Shown: piece by piece, positions 41,301 through 49,570 of the stretch
Numbering within the stretch: the stretch's first letter is position 1
How the letters are laid out: each line of letters starts with the position of its first letter
NCBI GenBank assembly: GCA_016715865.1
Contig: JADJXM010000023.1
Span: 18,468 to 82,467, forward strand
Source: Acidobacteriota bacterium
Lineage (GTDB): Bacteria; Acidobacteriota; Blastocatellia; RBC074
Length of the DNA stretch: 64,000 nt
Direction: 5' to 3'
Program-made: the position numbers and the translations under genes
The notes under the pieces: model-generated
What the model was told of the DNA's origin: nothing
The model's database searches: none
Seen by the model: only the letters and a program-made list of their open reading frames with translations

Positions 41301-44182
41301 AGGCCAGAATCAGATTCAGGATCCGAAGCGACGAAAATCTCAATTTCGATGGATGGAGTCTGGATGATATTAAAGTGGTCGTTCGGTCATCCGATTTGAA
41401 CTTCATTCCTCCGCCCGATTCGCTGGCGCCCGTTGTACTGAGTGTCAGCCCTGCAGCAGGGCCTCCAGCCGGAAATACACTGGTTACGATTGAAGGTCTT
41501 AACTTCACCGATGACAATGATCTGAAAGTCTTTTTCGACGGTGTTGCGACAACCAATGTTCAGGTCATGAGCGGAACCGTTATCAAGGCGATGAGTCCCG
41601 CGCACGCGGCCGGCACGGTCGGAATTCAAATCCAGACGCGATACGGTACGGCCGCCATCGCATCGGCATTCACCTATTACCAGAGCGGCTCGCAGGCTTC
41701 GACGCCTGAGGTCCTGAGCTCGTTTCCGATGAGCGGCACAAAAACGGGCGGGACGGTCGTGACGATCAACGGGAACAACTTCACACCTGAAACAACAGTC
41801 AAATTCGGAACCCAATCGGCAACCGTCGGCTTCATTAATCCAAACATGATCTCAGCTGTCACGCCGGCTTCACCGACGACCGGGCCGGCAGACCTTCAGA
41901 TCAGCAATACCGTTGATCTGAAGATTACGGTTCCCAACGGTTTTTTATACGTCGAACCGACGCCTCCAACGGGGCAAATATTTAACCCCAACGGGGGAGA
42001 AAAACTCTATTCCGGTTCAACTTATACTGTCAGCTGGAATTCGGCTGACAACAGACGGGTGCAAAGACACAAGCTGGCGCTCAAACCATTTAATTCTCCC
42101 GGAACTATACAGATCGCCGATTATGTTGAAGGCAGCGCACAATCCTTCAACTGGGCGATACCACTTGATACACCATCATCAGCCCTGTACAGGCTGCAAT
42201 TGACTATTGTCGACGATGAGGGGGCCGAAACCGTAATTGAATCGGCGGCGGATTTCGCGATCGAGCGGAGGTGGGAATCCCTGACCAGCACCAATATTTC
42301 TGTCCAGCGACCGATTGCGGGCAGCGACGGCAATCATCTGTATCTCTTCGGTGGACGCGTCACTTCCAGCAGTTCGTCCACCATTTCGACCGTTCAGCGA
42401 TTCGACCCAAGCGCCAGAACATGGTCAACGTCAGATGCGGCTCCCATGATGACGGGGCTGAATGCCGGCAAAGCCGCCTTCCTCAACGGCAAATTCTATA
42501 TTCCGGGTGGGATCAATCAGCAGATTCAAATATCGTCGGTGCATCAGGAATATGATGTCGCGAGCAACACATGGAAGACGCTCGCACCAGCGCCCGTGCC
42601 GCTCTTTCTCTATGCGCTGGCGGTCGATTCAGGCAGCGGAATCATTTACAAGACAGGCGGGCTGGATGATCTGGCCGTGTCCGATTTTCATATTTTCAAT
42701 ACCATGAGCGGGCAATGGTCCATCCTGCCCTCGATGCCGACTGCGCGCTTCGCGCACGAATCGGTCCTTTTCAACGGAAAGATATATGTCGCGGCCGGCA
42801 GCGGAGTTCAGGGCGGACTGCTCAACTGCGAGGTCTTCGATATAGCGACGAATAAATGGTCGTCGATCGCCAAAATCAGCATCACTCGTCATTATGGCAT
42901 GAGCACCCTGGCCACTGGATCCGACGGCAAGGCCTACTGGTTATTGATAGGCGGCGAAGATCCTGCGACAGGCGATCCGCTCAGCTCGATCGAGGCCTTC
43001 GATTTCGCTGAAAATCGATGGATCGTGCTCGACAGTTCTTTCAACCTGCCGACCGCCCGCACACGTCTCGGTGGCGCGGTTCTTGATGGAGCGGTCTATG
43101 CGATGGCGGGGGCAATCCCATCATCGAGCGGCACGAGCAATGTGAGGATGGTCGAGCGGATGGCTATCTCACAGTTTGATCTTGTCTCGCCCAATCAGCC
43201 GCCGATCGTCATTGTTCCAGCCGGCGACCAGATCGGAGTGGCCGGCAATGTCGTAACATTCGGAGTTTCAGCGCAGGACCTTGGATCATCCATTCCGGTG
43301 CAGATTTCCGCGACAGGAATGCCCGAAGACGCATCATTCACATATAACAACGACGGCAATAACAGCGGCAAAGGAACCTTCACCTGGACGCCCGTCCCTT
43401 CAGACACGGGACAATCAAGTCTGATCAATTTTACGGCAAGCGATGGCGAACTGACAGAAACAAAATCGGTATTAATACGCGTTGTAAATGCCGGACAGAG
43501 CACATCGGTCAACGCTGCGGACTTCAGGCTCGGCCCGCTGGCTGCAAATTCTATAGCCGCGGTCTTCGGGACAGATCTCGCAGTCAGAACAGAATCGGCA
43601 AGATCGAATCCGCTGCCCTATGCGCTGGCTGAAACGCGCGCAACTATCAGCGGGCTGCCGGTTCCGCTCTTTTTCGTCTCTCCGAATCAGATCAACTTCG
43701 TCGTCCCTCCGTTGCTGCCTCCCGGACCTGCAACTATGGTCATCAGTTCGCCGCAAGGGAAATGGTCGGTCTCCCAGATGAATATCGCGCCGGCCGCACC
43801 TGCAATCTTCACTGCCAATGCAACTGGACGCGGCGATGCCACGGCGCTGGCAACCGTTGACGGCATAACCTATCAACAATCACCTTTCGATGTTAACGTT
43901 AATGGGCAGCCTAATATTCTGGTTCTCTACGGCACTGGTTTCCGCAACGCGCCGGCGGCCGATCCGTTCGATGGTAATGGTATCGCTGAGGCGCTCCAGG
44001 CCACCATCGATGGGCTGCCCGCCACAGTGTTGTATGCAGGCGCACAAGGCAGCTTCAGCGGCCTTGATCAGATCAACCTGATCATTCCGCAGGGTCTGGC
44101 TGGAACGGGACAACGACGGGTAGAGATTCGAATCTCCATCAATGGGGTCGAGGCTAACCTGGTATCGATATTGATTCGATGA
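38339..44182 (+). CDS. Very large secreted M36 fungalysin-type protease with TIG, Kelch and TIGR03437 domains
   Basis: 1947 residues. Signal peptide (LSIILTSLLSISLLSSIILS). A FTP-type propeptide (about 100-320: FRLRDDEIDSLGIARSDRSA). The M36 catalytic domain holds HELTHGLSTRL (zinc site at 558-562) and the downstream GMGEGWSDYFGLVL (third ligand Glu). A CUB/MAM-like sandwich covers about 880-1015. Two IPT/TIG domains (PAAGPPAGNTLVTIEGLNFT; PMSGTKTGGTVVTINGNNFT) follow, then a Ser-rich GPI-type beta domain. A Kelch propeller spans about 1310-1610, then a cadherin-like repeat (VIVPAGDQIGVAGNVVTFGV), then TIGR03437 (about 1720-1947). It is an exported metalloprotease with many binding modules. 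Its stop overlaps the next start (ATGA). Confidence 0.9.
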   Translation: MKRLSIILTSLLSISLLSSIILSISAQQQDRPSSEPTSQRADEPRGRTEQDAFKDFDIRAEVERSLDQLDTERLAIRKRPIRISNGRASKLMRERPRTQIRWSSLTYAPSRLVNLEEGLSAPAQGSSADIARRFLRDNRDLFRLRDDEIDSLGIARSDRSAHNGMTHVRLQQRIDGLEVFQAEYSLHIAATGAVVAADGELMPAAGEIANAAGARLSADEALRRAAGSVGHQIKGELSLAAAPSGREQKQKFKASGGGDIFAHEAESRLVYFPVSQDQIRLSWEITVWMKDSPDAYLMLIDAATGSLLYRYNLTWFCFDDATENSAFYSGSGMAGGRLPAARNRFSPAIPQSGAAPHGLVFNMESPRPNVPVSSSSPPTIERIDVPFQSSPFLGTTIFQSGDPHFDWWNGQPQTGLTTNNTDTYLDRDSNNIPDDTTDNPRLSVTDGNFSFPLDLTLQPTTKDNQRSAQVNLFYWVNRYHDILYHFGFTEASGNFQTNNFGLGGIGGDPIRAEAQDGSGVNNANYSGSRDGSLARVQMYLWSGNPQLDGDFDQGIIIHELTHGLSTRLVGNGQGLTGLQGRGMGEGWSDYFGLVLLREADDDLNGNYAVGQYAISNYSRGIRRYPYSTNQQIYPLNYGDISLNTAVHPVGEIWCNTLMEMRAALITRNGYQEGQRQSIQLVVDGLKLTPLAPSFLDARNAILMADQINNNGANQCEIWQSFSKHGMGFSAETLGTNDGNPIESFDMPPFCSNLGTIRFNRKSYLNGETIAISVGDRNAAGPLQVQIRSSVTNDQETLVLTRDALYNGNYLAGIQLAGGQAIPGDGKLQASLRLQDQIIVTYNDADNGNGSAVQTIETTRVGGEKPVFEDDVETGNRGWSAIGTPVNNWMITEQKAASFKRSWTDSPNGNYADMQDTSLVSPLFDFSSADSVMFYFAHSYAFEADFDYGMIEISSDDGANWTRVAAFSGIQTSFLRQHIQIDSLAGQKQARIRFRIRSDENLNFDGWSLDDIKVVVRSSDLNFIPPPDSLAPVVLSVSPAAGPPAGNTLVTIEGLNFTDDNDLKVFFDGVATTNVQVMSGTVIKAMSPAHAAGTVGIQIQTRYGTAAIASAFTYYQSGSQASTPEVLSSFPMSGTKTGGTVVTINGNNFTPETTVKFGTQSATVGFINPNMISAVTPASPTTGPADLQISNTVDLKITVPNGFLYVEPTPPTGQIFNPNGGEKLYSGSTYTVSWNSADNRRVQRHKLALKPFNSPGTIQIADYVEGSAQSFNWAIPLDTPSSALYRLQLTIVDDEGAETVIESAADFAIERRWESLTSTNISVQRPIAGSDGNHLYLFGGRVTSSSSSTISTVQRFDPSARTWSTSDAAPMMTGLNAGKAAFLNGKFYIPGGINQQIQISSVHQEYDVASNTWKTLAPAPVPLFLYALAVDSGSGIIYKTGGLDDLAVSDFHIFNTMSGQWSILPSMPTARFAHESVLFNGKIYVAAGSGVQGGLLNCEVFDIATNKWSSIAKISITRHYGMSTLATGSDGKAYWLLIGGEDPATGDPLSSIEAFDFAENRWIVLDSSFNLPTARTRLGGAVLDGAVYAMAGAIPSSSGTSNVRMVERMAISQFDLVSPNQPPIVIVPAGDQIGVAGNVVTFGVSAQDLGSSIPVQISATGMPEDASFTYNNDGNNSGKGTFTWTPVPSDTGQSSLINFTASDGELTETKSVLIRVVNAGQSTSVNAADFRLGPLAANSIAAVFGTDLAVRTESARSNPLPYALAETRATISGLPVPLFFVSPNQINFVVPPLLPPGPATMVISSPQGKWSVSQMNIAPAAPAIFTANATGRGDATALATVDGITYQQSPFDVNVNGQPNILVLYGTGFRNAPAADPFDGNGIAEALQATIDGLPATVLYAGAQGSFSGLDQINLIIPQGLAGTGQRRVEIRISINGVEANLVSILIR

Positions 44183-45081
44183 GTGTAGATCCTAAAAAAC
44201 CGATCCGCGAAATCACAGTGATACCAGTCCGATTTATGCCAGGTAATGCAGCTCGCTTCAGCAGCAGGCGGATGAAGAAGTTGATCGTCAACATCTGGGA
44301 TAAACTGTTTGACGACGAGATGTTCGGACGCGCGGCTACGCTCGCATATTACTGGTTTTTCTCGCTCTTTCCATTCTTAATCTTCGTCACGGCGCTGCTC
44401 TCGTACGCACCGACTTCGCGGAACCTGGAACGATGGTTTAATATTTTCGGCAATGTGCTGCCGCCGCAGGCCTTCACAGTCGTTCGGCGCACTTTCGACG
44501 AAATCGTAACCAGTCAACGTCCGGGACTGCTCAGCCTGAGTTTCCTGATTCTCATCTGGGCCTCCTCGACCGGGATGGGAGCAGTAATTACGGCTCTCAA
44601 CAAGGCTTTTGACGCCCACCAACAGCGCCCCTGGTGGAAGGAGCGTATTCTGGCGATAATCCTCACGATCGGGCTGACCATCTTCATCAACTCAGCGCTT
44701 CTGCTCATCTTCTTCGGCGATCGCATCAGCATATGGCTGGCTCATACCTTCGGATACGGAACCACTTTCATGATGATCTGGGACCTGATTCAATGGCCAG
44801 TCGTCGCCCTCTTCGTGCTTATCGGAATCGAACTGATCTATTTCTTCGCTCCGAACATCAGCCAGAAATGGAACCTGTTCACCCCCGGAGCTGTCTTTGC
44901 CCTCTGCTTCTGGCTGCTCATCTCGCTCGGATTTCGATTCTATGTCGTTAGATTCGGCAACTACAGCGCAATTTACGGAACGCTTGGCGGTGTCATGTTG
45001 CTCATGCTCTGGCTCTACCTGACAGGCGTTGCTATTCTGGTGGGCGGCGTGATCAATTCTGTTTTGAGAAGGGTTGACTGA
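44179..45081 (+). CDS. YihY/BrkB-family inner-membrane protein
   Basis: 300 residues with about six membrane helices. Family landmarks: GRAATLAYYWFFSLFPFLIF, RPGLLSLSFLILIWASSTGM, MGAVITALNKAFDA, VALFVLIGIELIYFFAPNIS and IYGTLGGVMLLMLWLYLTGV. Formerly annotated as ribonuclease BN; now regarded as membrane proteins of unresolved function. The start overlaps the protease stop by four bases. A Met at residue 32 (MKKLIVNIWDKLF) is a possible alternative start that begins at the conserved part. Confidence 0.87.
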   Translation: MSVDPKKPIREITVIPVRFMPGNAARFSSRRMKKLIVNIWDKLFDDEMFGRAATLAYYWFFSLFPFLIFVTALLSYAPTSRNLERWFNIFGNVLPPQAFTVVRRTFDEIVTSQRPGLLSLSFLILIWASSTGMGAVITALNKAFDAHQQRPWWKERILAIILTIGLTIFINSALLLIFFGDRISIWLAHTFGYGTTFMMIWDLIQWPVVALFVLIGIELIYFFAPNISQKWNLFTPGAVFALCFWLLISLGFRFYVVRFGNYSAIYGTLGGVMLLMLWLYLTGVAILVGGVINSVLRRVD

Positions 45082-45207
45082 AGGCAGGTAGTTGGCAGTT
45101 GGCACTCGATAATAGTCATTTCACGGTTGCAAATTTAACAATTTATTTTCAAGAGCTATTTACAACTCTGCAAACTAAATTTTCTTGTATTCAAGACTGG
45201 GAAAAAG

Positions 45208-45337
45208 TTAATCGCAAAGGCCGCAAAGGGGCAAAGATATACAGGGAAGATCAGTGTTCGAATTATATCCAATGGGCAATAATCCGAATATTCATATCAC
45301 CAAAAAATCTTTGCTCATTTGCGGCCTTTGCGATTAA
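45208..45337 (-). mobile_element. MITE-like 130 bp element, copy 2
   Basis: Same element as 2969-3098, opposite orientation, same length. Terminal inverted repeats TTAATCGCAAAGGCCGC and GCGGCCTTTGCGATTAA; the core differs at about five positions from copy 1. It marks the left edge of a gene-poor GC-rich island. Confidence 0.75.
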
Positions 45338-46383
45338 CCGACGAGCCCATCGGAGCGGTCAGTCGCCTGCTTCCGACGCCGCTGGCCAAAGCGAGCCAAG
45401 TGTTGTCGAGTTCCGGACGGGGTGCCAGGTTGGCGCGTGATCGCTTTCGAAATTGGGCAGCCGCATTAGTCAAAGATCGGTGGCGGGTGGAAGGGGGGGG
45501 CCGGGCGGGCGTGGGGGGGGGGGGGCCTGCAACTCGTCGCGCAGATTCGCGAGCATTTAGGCCGCCGATTGCGCCTGATGAAGTCGCCGCGCACCACCGC
45601 CAGGTAAAGAAATCCGCAACAACCGCAGATCTCAAAGACGAAGAGGTTGGCGACGAGTCGGTTCGGAGCTCGTCGCCTGGGGCGAGAGTCGCAACAACCC
45701 AGATCGGCGCCGGCCTCCTTCACTATCACGGATGGGGTTTTACCTTCCGGCGTCGCGCGACCGCGAGCCAAAATCGAGCGCCAGCTCCGTCCTTGACTGA
45801 TCCGGCGCGGCGCAATAAACACGGATACTGACGGCTATCGCTCACTCCCGGAGGCCGACTCAATTGATCGGGCGGATCCCACGGCGAAGCCGCCAATGCA
45901 GGAAGTGATAGGCGAAGAGCCGCACGGCAACAACGCTTCATCGATCGCTGGCATCGGTGGCATCGGCGCGGAAGGTGCGCAGTGATGATCCGACGCGGAC
46001 GGGCCCAGGAGCACCGCCACACCGAGTTTTTCCGACGACTTCAGCTCAAGGGCGACGCAGTGCCTTTCCACGCGAAGGCCAGCACGCGCTATCGGGCGAC
46101 CACGGCTGGGTTTTTGCCGAAGCGCCGCCGCTGGTTCTGCCGCCCGCCGTCACGCATCCGGAAACGACTTCACCCAGTACGGCTGCTCAGCCGACAGGAC
46201 AACTGGTTCAAAAGCTCCAATCGAGAGAAGTGGCTGGTGCGTTGCCGGGCGGCGAGTTCGACATTGGGCGGCGACCAGGATCGTACCTCTTGTTGCCGTC
46301 GTCGTCAATGCAAAATTAGGTGGCCACTCCGCACCCACCTGACGCAGGTTGCTATGGTACGAGCTGCGAGCCTCGCATGACTT
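45338..46383. other. GC-rich island without recognisable genes
   Basis: About 1 kb with several overlapping open frames on both strands but none with recognisable protein sequence, signal, ribosome site or single convincing frame. It contains long G runs (about 45496-45502 and 45513-45526) unlike the rest of the window. Frames on the minus strand read Cys- and Arg-rich segments (for example NLFVFEICGCCGFLYLAVV) that may be decayed. The left edge is the MITE-like element, the right edge a partial repeat arm. It probably represents inserted, degraded DNA. Confidence 0.55.
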
Positions 46384-46430
46384 TTGCGGTCTCCTTTGCG
46401 GTCTTTGCGATTAATTTCTTCCGGACTTCA
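46384..46430. repeat. Partial arm of the AATCGCAAAG repeat
   Basis: TTTTGCGGTCTCCTTTGCGG (46384-46403), followed by TCTTTGCGATTAATTTCTTC, matches the outer arm at about 3104-3136, including the flanking AATTTCTTCCG. Only one arm is present. Together with the element at 45208-45337 it brackets the GC-rich island. Confidence 0.7.
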
Positions 46431-46479
46431 ATGCCCGAAAATTTAGTTAGCAGAGTATTTACTGCTTACTGCTTACTGC

Positions 46480-47442
46480 TCAATTCCCGAGACAGAAAAC
46501 AATATAATCGCCTTTTTTCCGGTATTCATCCGGTCGGATCGCATCGAGATCGCTGACCGGAACAATTGAGACCACCCTGACTTTTGAATTGGGCATGCGG
46601 CGAACGGCGCGGGCGGCGGTTCCCAAACCATAATCACTGTGAAACGCACCGTTGAAATGGACGACGATAGTCCTCGCCCCATCGGCATTCGGCGCATACT
46701 GGGCGGCAATGGATTCAGCCATCGTCTCATCCTTGACGCATTGAGCGAAATAGAAACGCTCGATCATCGCCCGTGTCTTTTCATCCATCTCCCTGGATTC
46801 TTTGGTGTTTTCCGATTTCCCGTTCGGACCCGGATGGCTCTGCATCGACTCAAGGAATCGCTTGTAATAATCATCGAAGGGACATTGAATCTGAGCGGCC
46901 ATCATAGGGCGATCCTGGGCGGGGGCTGTCTCGACAACGCTCAGTCCTTCTCTCGACACCTTCGACGCAAGGCGGCGCGGCGTATTGCTGGCGATCACCC
47001 GCCATCCCTGAAATTTGGCGAATTCAACTATCGGGCGATAATCCGTGAAATACCTGGGCCATGGGCGGGACTGCTCCAGGAACTCAGCTTCGCTCATTTT
47101 ACCGGCCAGATAATCGTCAAGATGAGTCTGCACATCCCGTTCGAACATCTCCATGGCCACTGTCACCCGGACCTGACGCCGTGAAAGCCCCTCCAGGATA
47201 GCCCGCTCCAGGCGATGCGTGGCCGGATCATCATGCTGCTCTCCCACAAAGGACAGGTCTGCACGCGCCAGATCGGATAACATCGATTCGAAATCTATGA
47301 ACTTCTTCTGCTTCGAATCATATACCCGCTGCGGAACGTATCCTGAACCGCCTCCATGTACAGCCTGTGCATTGATCCGCGATCCCGACATCTCAACAAC
47401 AACCAATGCAAAAAAGAGCATTAAAACTAACCGATTAATCAT
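46480..47442 (-). CDS. ChaN-like haem-binding/Tiki-superfamily exported protein
   Basis: 320 residues. Signal peptide (RLVLMLFFALVVVEMSGS, ending INAQA). The PF04187 body has DLSFVGEQHDDPATHRLERA, VTVAMEMFERDVQTHLDDYL, FAKFQGWRVIASNTPRRLAS, and near the end TIVVHFNGAFHSDYGLGTA. ChaN of Campylobacter binds haem at the outer membrane; the wider superfamily includes Tiki-like proteases. Function here is uncertain. A single-arm repeat of ACTGCTTACTGC units abuts its 3' end. Confidence 0.82.
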   Translation of the reverse strand: MINRLVLMLFFALVVVEMSGSRINAQAVHGGGSGYVPQRVYDSKQKKFIDFESMLSDLARADLSFVGEQHDDPATHRLERAILEGLSRRQVRVTVAMEMFERDVQTHLDDYLAGKMSEAEFLEQSRPWPRYFTDYRPIVEFAKFQGWRVIASNTPRRLASKVSREGLSVVETAPAQDRPMMAAQIQCPFDDYYKRFLESMQSHPGPNGKSENTKESREMDEKTRAMIERFYFAQCVKDETMAESIAAQYAPNADGARTIVVHFNGAFHSDYGLGTAARAVRRMPNSKVRVVSIVPVSDLDAIRPDEYRKKGDYIVFCLGN

Positions 47443-47542
47443 AAATTATATTAATCTCCGATCCCGGTCACGGCAGGCAGCGACAAATACTTAAAACCCG
47501 CGTTTGTATCTCATGACAGAATTTCAACACCATAATTTCGCA

Positions 47543-47581
47543 GAAAATTACACATCAAGTATAGCCGGATGTGTAATTTTC
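47543..47581. promoter_or_regulatory. 14 bp perfect palindrome between divergent genes
   Basis: GAAAATTACACATC (47543-47556) and GATGTGTAATTTTC (47568-47581) with an 11-base loop. It lies between the divergent ChaN-like and YraN genes, about 100 and 90 bp from their starts. The divergent setting argues for an operator or leader hairpin rather than a shared terminator. Confidence 0.55.
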
Positions 47582-47668
47582 CCAAAATGAGTTAATCAAC
47601 AGGATTGAAAATTTGATTTCAGTAAAGTCAGGAACCAATTGGTGTACTGATACACGATTTGGAGTTTT

Positions 47669-48109
47669 ATGCGAAAGTCAAACCAGGATATAGGCAAAGA
47701 GGGAGAGGCGATCGCCAGGGATTTTCTGGAATCGAGCGACTATAAAATTGTCGCCTTCAACTTCATCGCTCCGATCGGCAATTCCCGTTCGGGCAGGGTG
47801 ACGACAGGCGAAATCGACATCATCGCATACGATCTGTCACGGCACCCGAACGTACTAGCTTTTGTCGAAGTCAAAACAAGAAGCAGCGACGAGCTGGCAG
47901 CTCCCGAGGCCTCCGTCGATCGCAGAAAACAACGCCAGATTATCCGCGCCGCAAGGGTTTACAGACGCGTTATGGCTGTGACGGATGAGCCATACCGGTT
48001 TGATGTCGTGACCATTCTTGCAATACCCGGGGAACCCCGCAAGATCAAAATCCTGAAGAATTACTTCCGCGAATCGAATCAGAAACACAGGCGGGATTTA
48101 CATTCATGA
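47669..48109 (+). CDS. YraN/UPF0102 family nuclease-like protein
   Basis: 146 residues with ribosome site GGAG. Family pattern: DIGKEGEAIARDFLESSDYK, TTGEIDIIAYDLS, VLAFVEVKTRSSDE, and ASVDRRKQRQIIRAARVYRR. The E-x-D...E-V-K arrangement is the PD-(D/E)xK restriction-endonuclease-like core. Cellular role unresolved; it may act in DNA repair or uptake. A short insertion (NSRSGRVTT) precedes the catalytic aspartates. It is followed by tRNA-Gly in the same direction. Confidence 0.87.
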   Translation: MRKSNQDIGKEGEAIARDFLESSDYKIVAFNFIAPIGNSRSGRVTTGEIDIIAYDLSRHPNVLAFVEVKTRSSDELAAPEASVDRRKQRQIIRAARVYRRVMAVTDEPYRFDVVTILAIPGEPRKIKILKNYFRESNQKHRRDLHS

Positions 48110-48175
48110 CTTGTGAAAATTTTCCTCGACCGTTGACAATCCTGACACGAATAGGCTAAAAAGGTGATTCATTTT

Positions 48176-48250
<75 letters not shown>

Positions 48251-48283
48251 GAATTCGTTCCTGGAATCATCAGGAGAAAGAAT

Positions 48284-48329
48284 AGCGGCGAAGGTTGAAC
48301 TGTCACTTTCGCCGTTATTTTATTTTACG
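48284..48329 (+). terminator. Rho-independent terminator after tRNA-Gly
   Basis: AGCGGCGAAGGT (48284-48295) pairs with ACTTTCGCCGTT (48305-48316) over 12 pairs including two G-U, followed by ATTTTATTTT. Positioned 34 bases after the tRNA CCA. Confidence 0.8.
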
Positions 48330-48371
48330 GATTGAACCATCCGGATCAATATCCGCTATCCTCTCTATCCT

Positions 48372-48566
48372 CTATTGAACCTGTGGCCGGGCAAAGAGCG
48401 CATCAAAGGCTTTACGAGGATCCTTTCTCTCTGAAGGACTTCGCTCCAGCCATTCAGACACTCTGTCTATCGTCTGCTTGACCACGCGCGGCTTCTTCCT
48501 GTCGCTCTTTCGCGTCTCTTCCCTCTTGAGATAGTCCTCTTTTTTGATCAGTTTTGCCTTCATCAT
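48372..48566 (-). CDS. Small basic protein, paralogue of the one at 49127
   Basis: 64 residues with ribosome site GAAGGAG. Not a family I recognise. Sequence layout: MMKAKLIKKEDYLKREETRK, a Lys/Arg-rich helix, IDRVSEWLERSP, and DPRKAFDALFA. The start KAKLIKK, the central EWL and the closing RKAFxxLF recur in the small gene at 49127-49342, pointing in the opposite direction. No signal or membrane segment; probably a nucleic-acid-binding or ribosome-associated small protein, by composition only. Confidence 0.7.
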   Translation of the reverse strand: MMKAKLIKKEDYLKREETRKSDRKKPRVVKQTIDRVSEWLERSPSERKDPRKAFDALFARPQVQ

Positions 48567-49126
48567 TTTCTCCTTCTCTTTTCGGTCTTTTGACCGAATC
48601 TTCCTCTCCCTGCTTCTCTTGTTTTAATTGAACGCCTTGATTAGCGTCTCTTGCTCTTGATTTTTAATCTTTATACAAACAATCTATGGCAAAATGATTG
48701 CAAATCCTATGCCATACAGTCAAATCCCCCTCGTATTCAGAAATATTCCCTGGACGGGCAAAATAATCTGAAATTTATTGTATAAATGCGGGGTTAATGT
48801 GTTAAGATGCTTTCGAGTTAACACTCCGTCAGCAGACTCGTTACCCCTAATTCTTCCGCCCCATCCCCCGAAAGCAGTCATTCCGCTTCGGATTAAAGCG
48901 AAAGATCTTCTGAGATTAGCGACTTTCGCGTCAGCGACGCGCACTGGGTCTAAATTACATCACCCCTTAACCGTCACGACAGGGCGAATAGAATTTGCCT
49001 CTGGCGGACGCCAAAGTATACGGATGGTCTGCCTGACCAACCGATGGGACGAGTATTTCCGGTGACGGATCAACTCAACAGACAATTAATTACGTATCGA
49101 TAAGATACAAAATGGAAGATGGAAAA
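48567..49126. other. Divergent intergenic region between small paralogues
   Basis: 560 bases. Short open frames exist on both strands but have no ribosome site or recognisable content. A TTGTATAAAT stretch near 48778 could be a -10 region. GTGTTAA (48799-48805) and TTAACAC (48818-48824) form a small inverted repeat. No RNA gene was recognised. Confidence 0.45.
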
Positions 49127-49342
49127 ATGAATAAAGCGAAATTGATCAAAAAAGATTCCCCTATGCAGGAGGAGATCAAGCAGGCGCGCAAGGCGCGCAA
49201 ATTGAGAAGGAAACATCCGACTAGCGCCAGAAATGCGTTTGATATGACGACGGAATGGTTAAAAACCAAAAAAGAGGAGACGCCGAGCGCACGAAAAGCG
49301 TTCGCATCGCTTTTTACCAACACTGATCCTCAATCCGCCTGA
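49127..49342 (+). CDS. Small basic protein, paralogue of the one at 48372
   Basis: 71 residues from ATG 49127; an in-frame ATG at 49112 would add five residues. It begins MNKAKLIKKDSPMQEEIKQA, has a Lys/Arg-rich middle (RKARKLRRKHP), then DMTTEWLKTKKEE and closes SARKAFASLFTNTD. It shares the first KAKLIKK, the EWL and the RKAFxxLF motifs with the divergent gene at 48372-48566. Unknown function. The pair looks like an ancient tandem or inverted duplication kept in one place. Confidence 0.7.
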   Translation: MNKAKLIKKDSPMQEEIKQARKARKLRRKHPTSARNAFDMTTEWLKTKKEETPSARKAFASLFTNTDPQSA

Positions 49343-49388
49343 TCCACACAGACTCTCTGCCGTAAAACCGACTCGCAAAATCATGCAT

Positions 49389-49431
49389 CGCGGTTAAGAA
49401 ATCGGGGACAAATACCCGGCTTCTTACCGCG
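49389..49431. repeat. REP-like imperfect hairpin
   Basis: CGCGGTTAAGAAATCGGGG (49389-49407) and CCCGGCTTCTTACCGCG (49415-49431) pair with small bulges around a short ACAAATA loop. It sits in the 228 bp gap before the UMF1 transporter gene, in which no other gene is visible. Confidence 0.5.
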
Positions 49432-49570
49432 GAGTTGCGTATAGACTATCTTGCGCACCCAAAGATGCCCGACAGGTCTTTCTACCAACTGGCAACTCGG
49501 CTACAATCTGCGTCTTGACTTCCGAATGCATGAGAATCTGTCATGACACAATCAGGACAACGCGGATTAT

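Noticed and set aside
45319..45831. Open frame of 170 codons in the GC-rich island
   Set aside because: It begins inside the repeat arm, crosses the G runs as Gly-rich noise and has no recognisable domain or ribosome site.
48778..49065. Open frame of 95 codons between the small paralogues
   Set aside because: No ribosome site, low-complexity Pro/Arg content, and it occupies the expected promoter region of two divergent genes.
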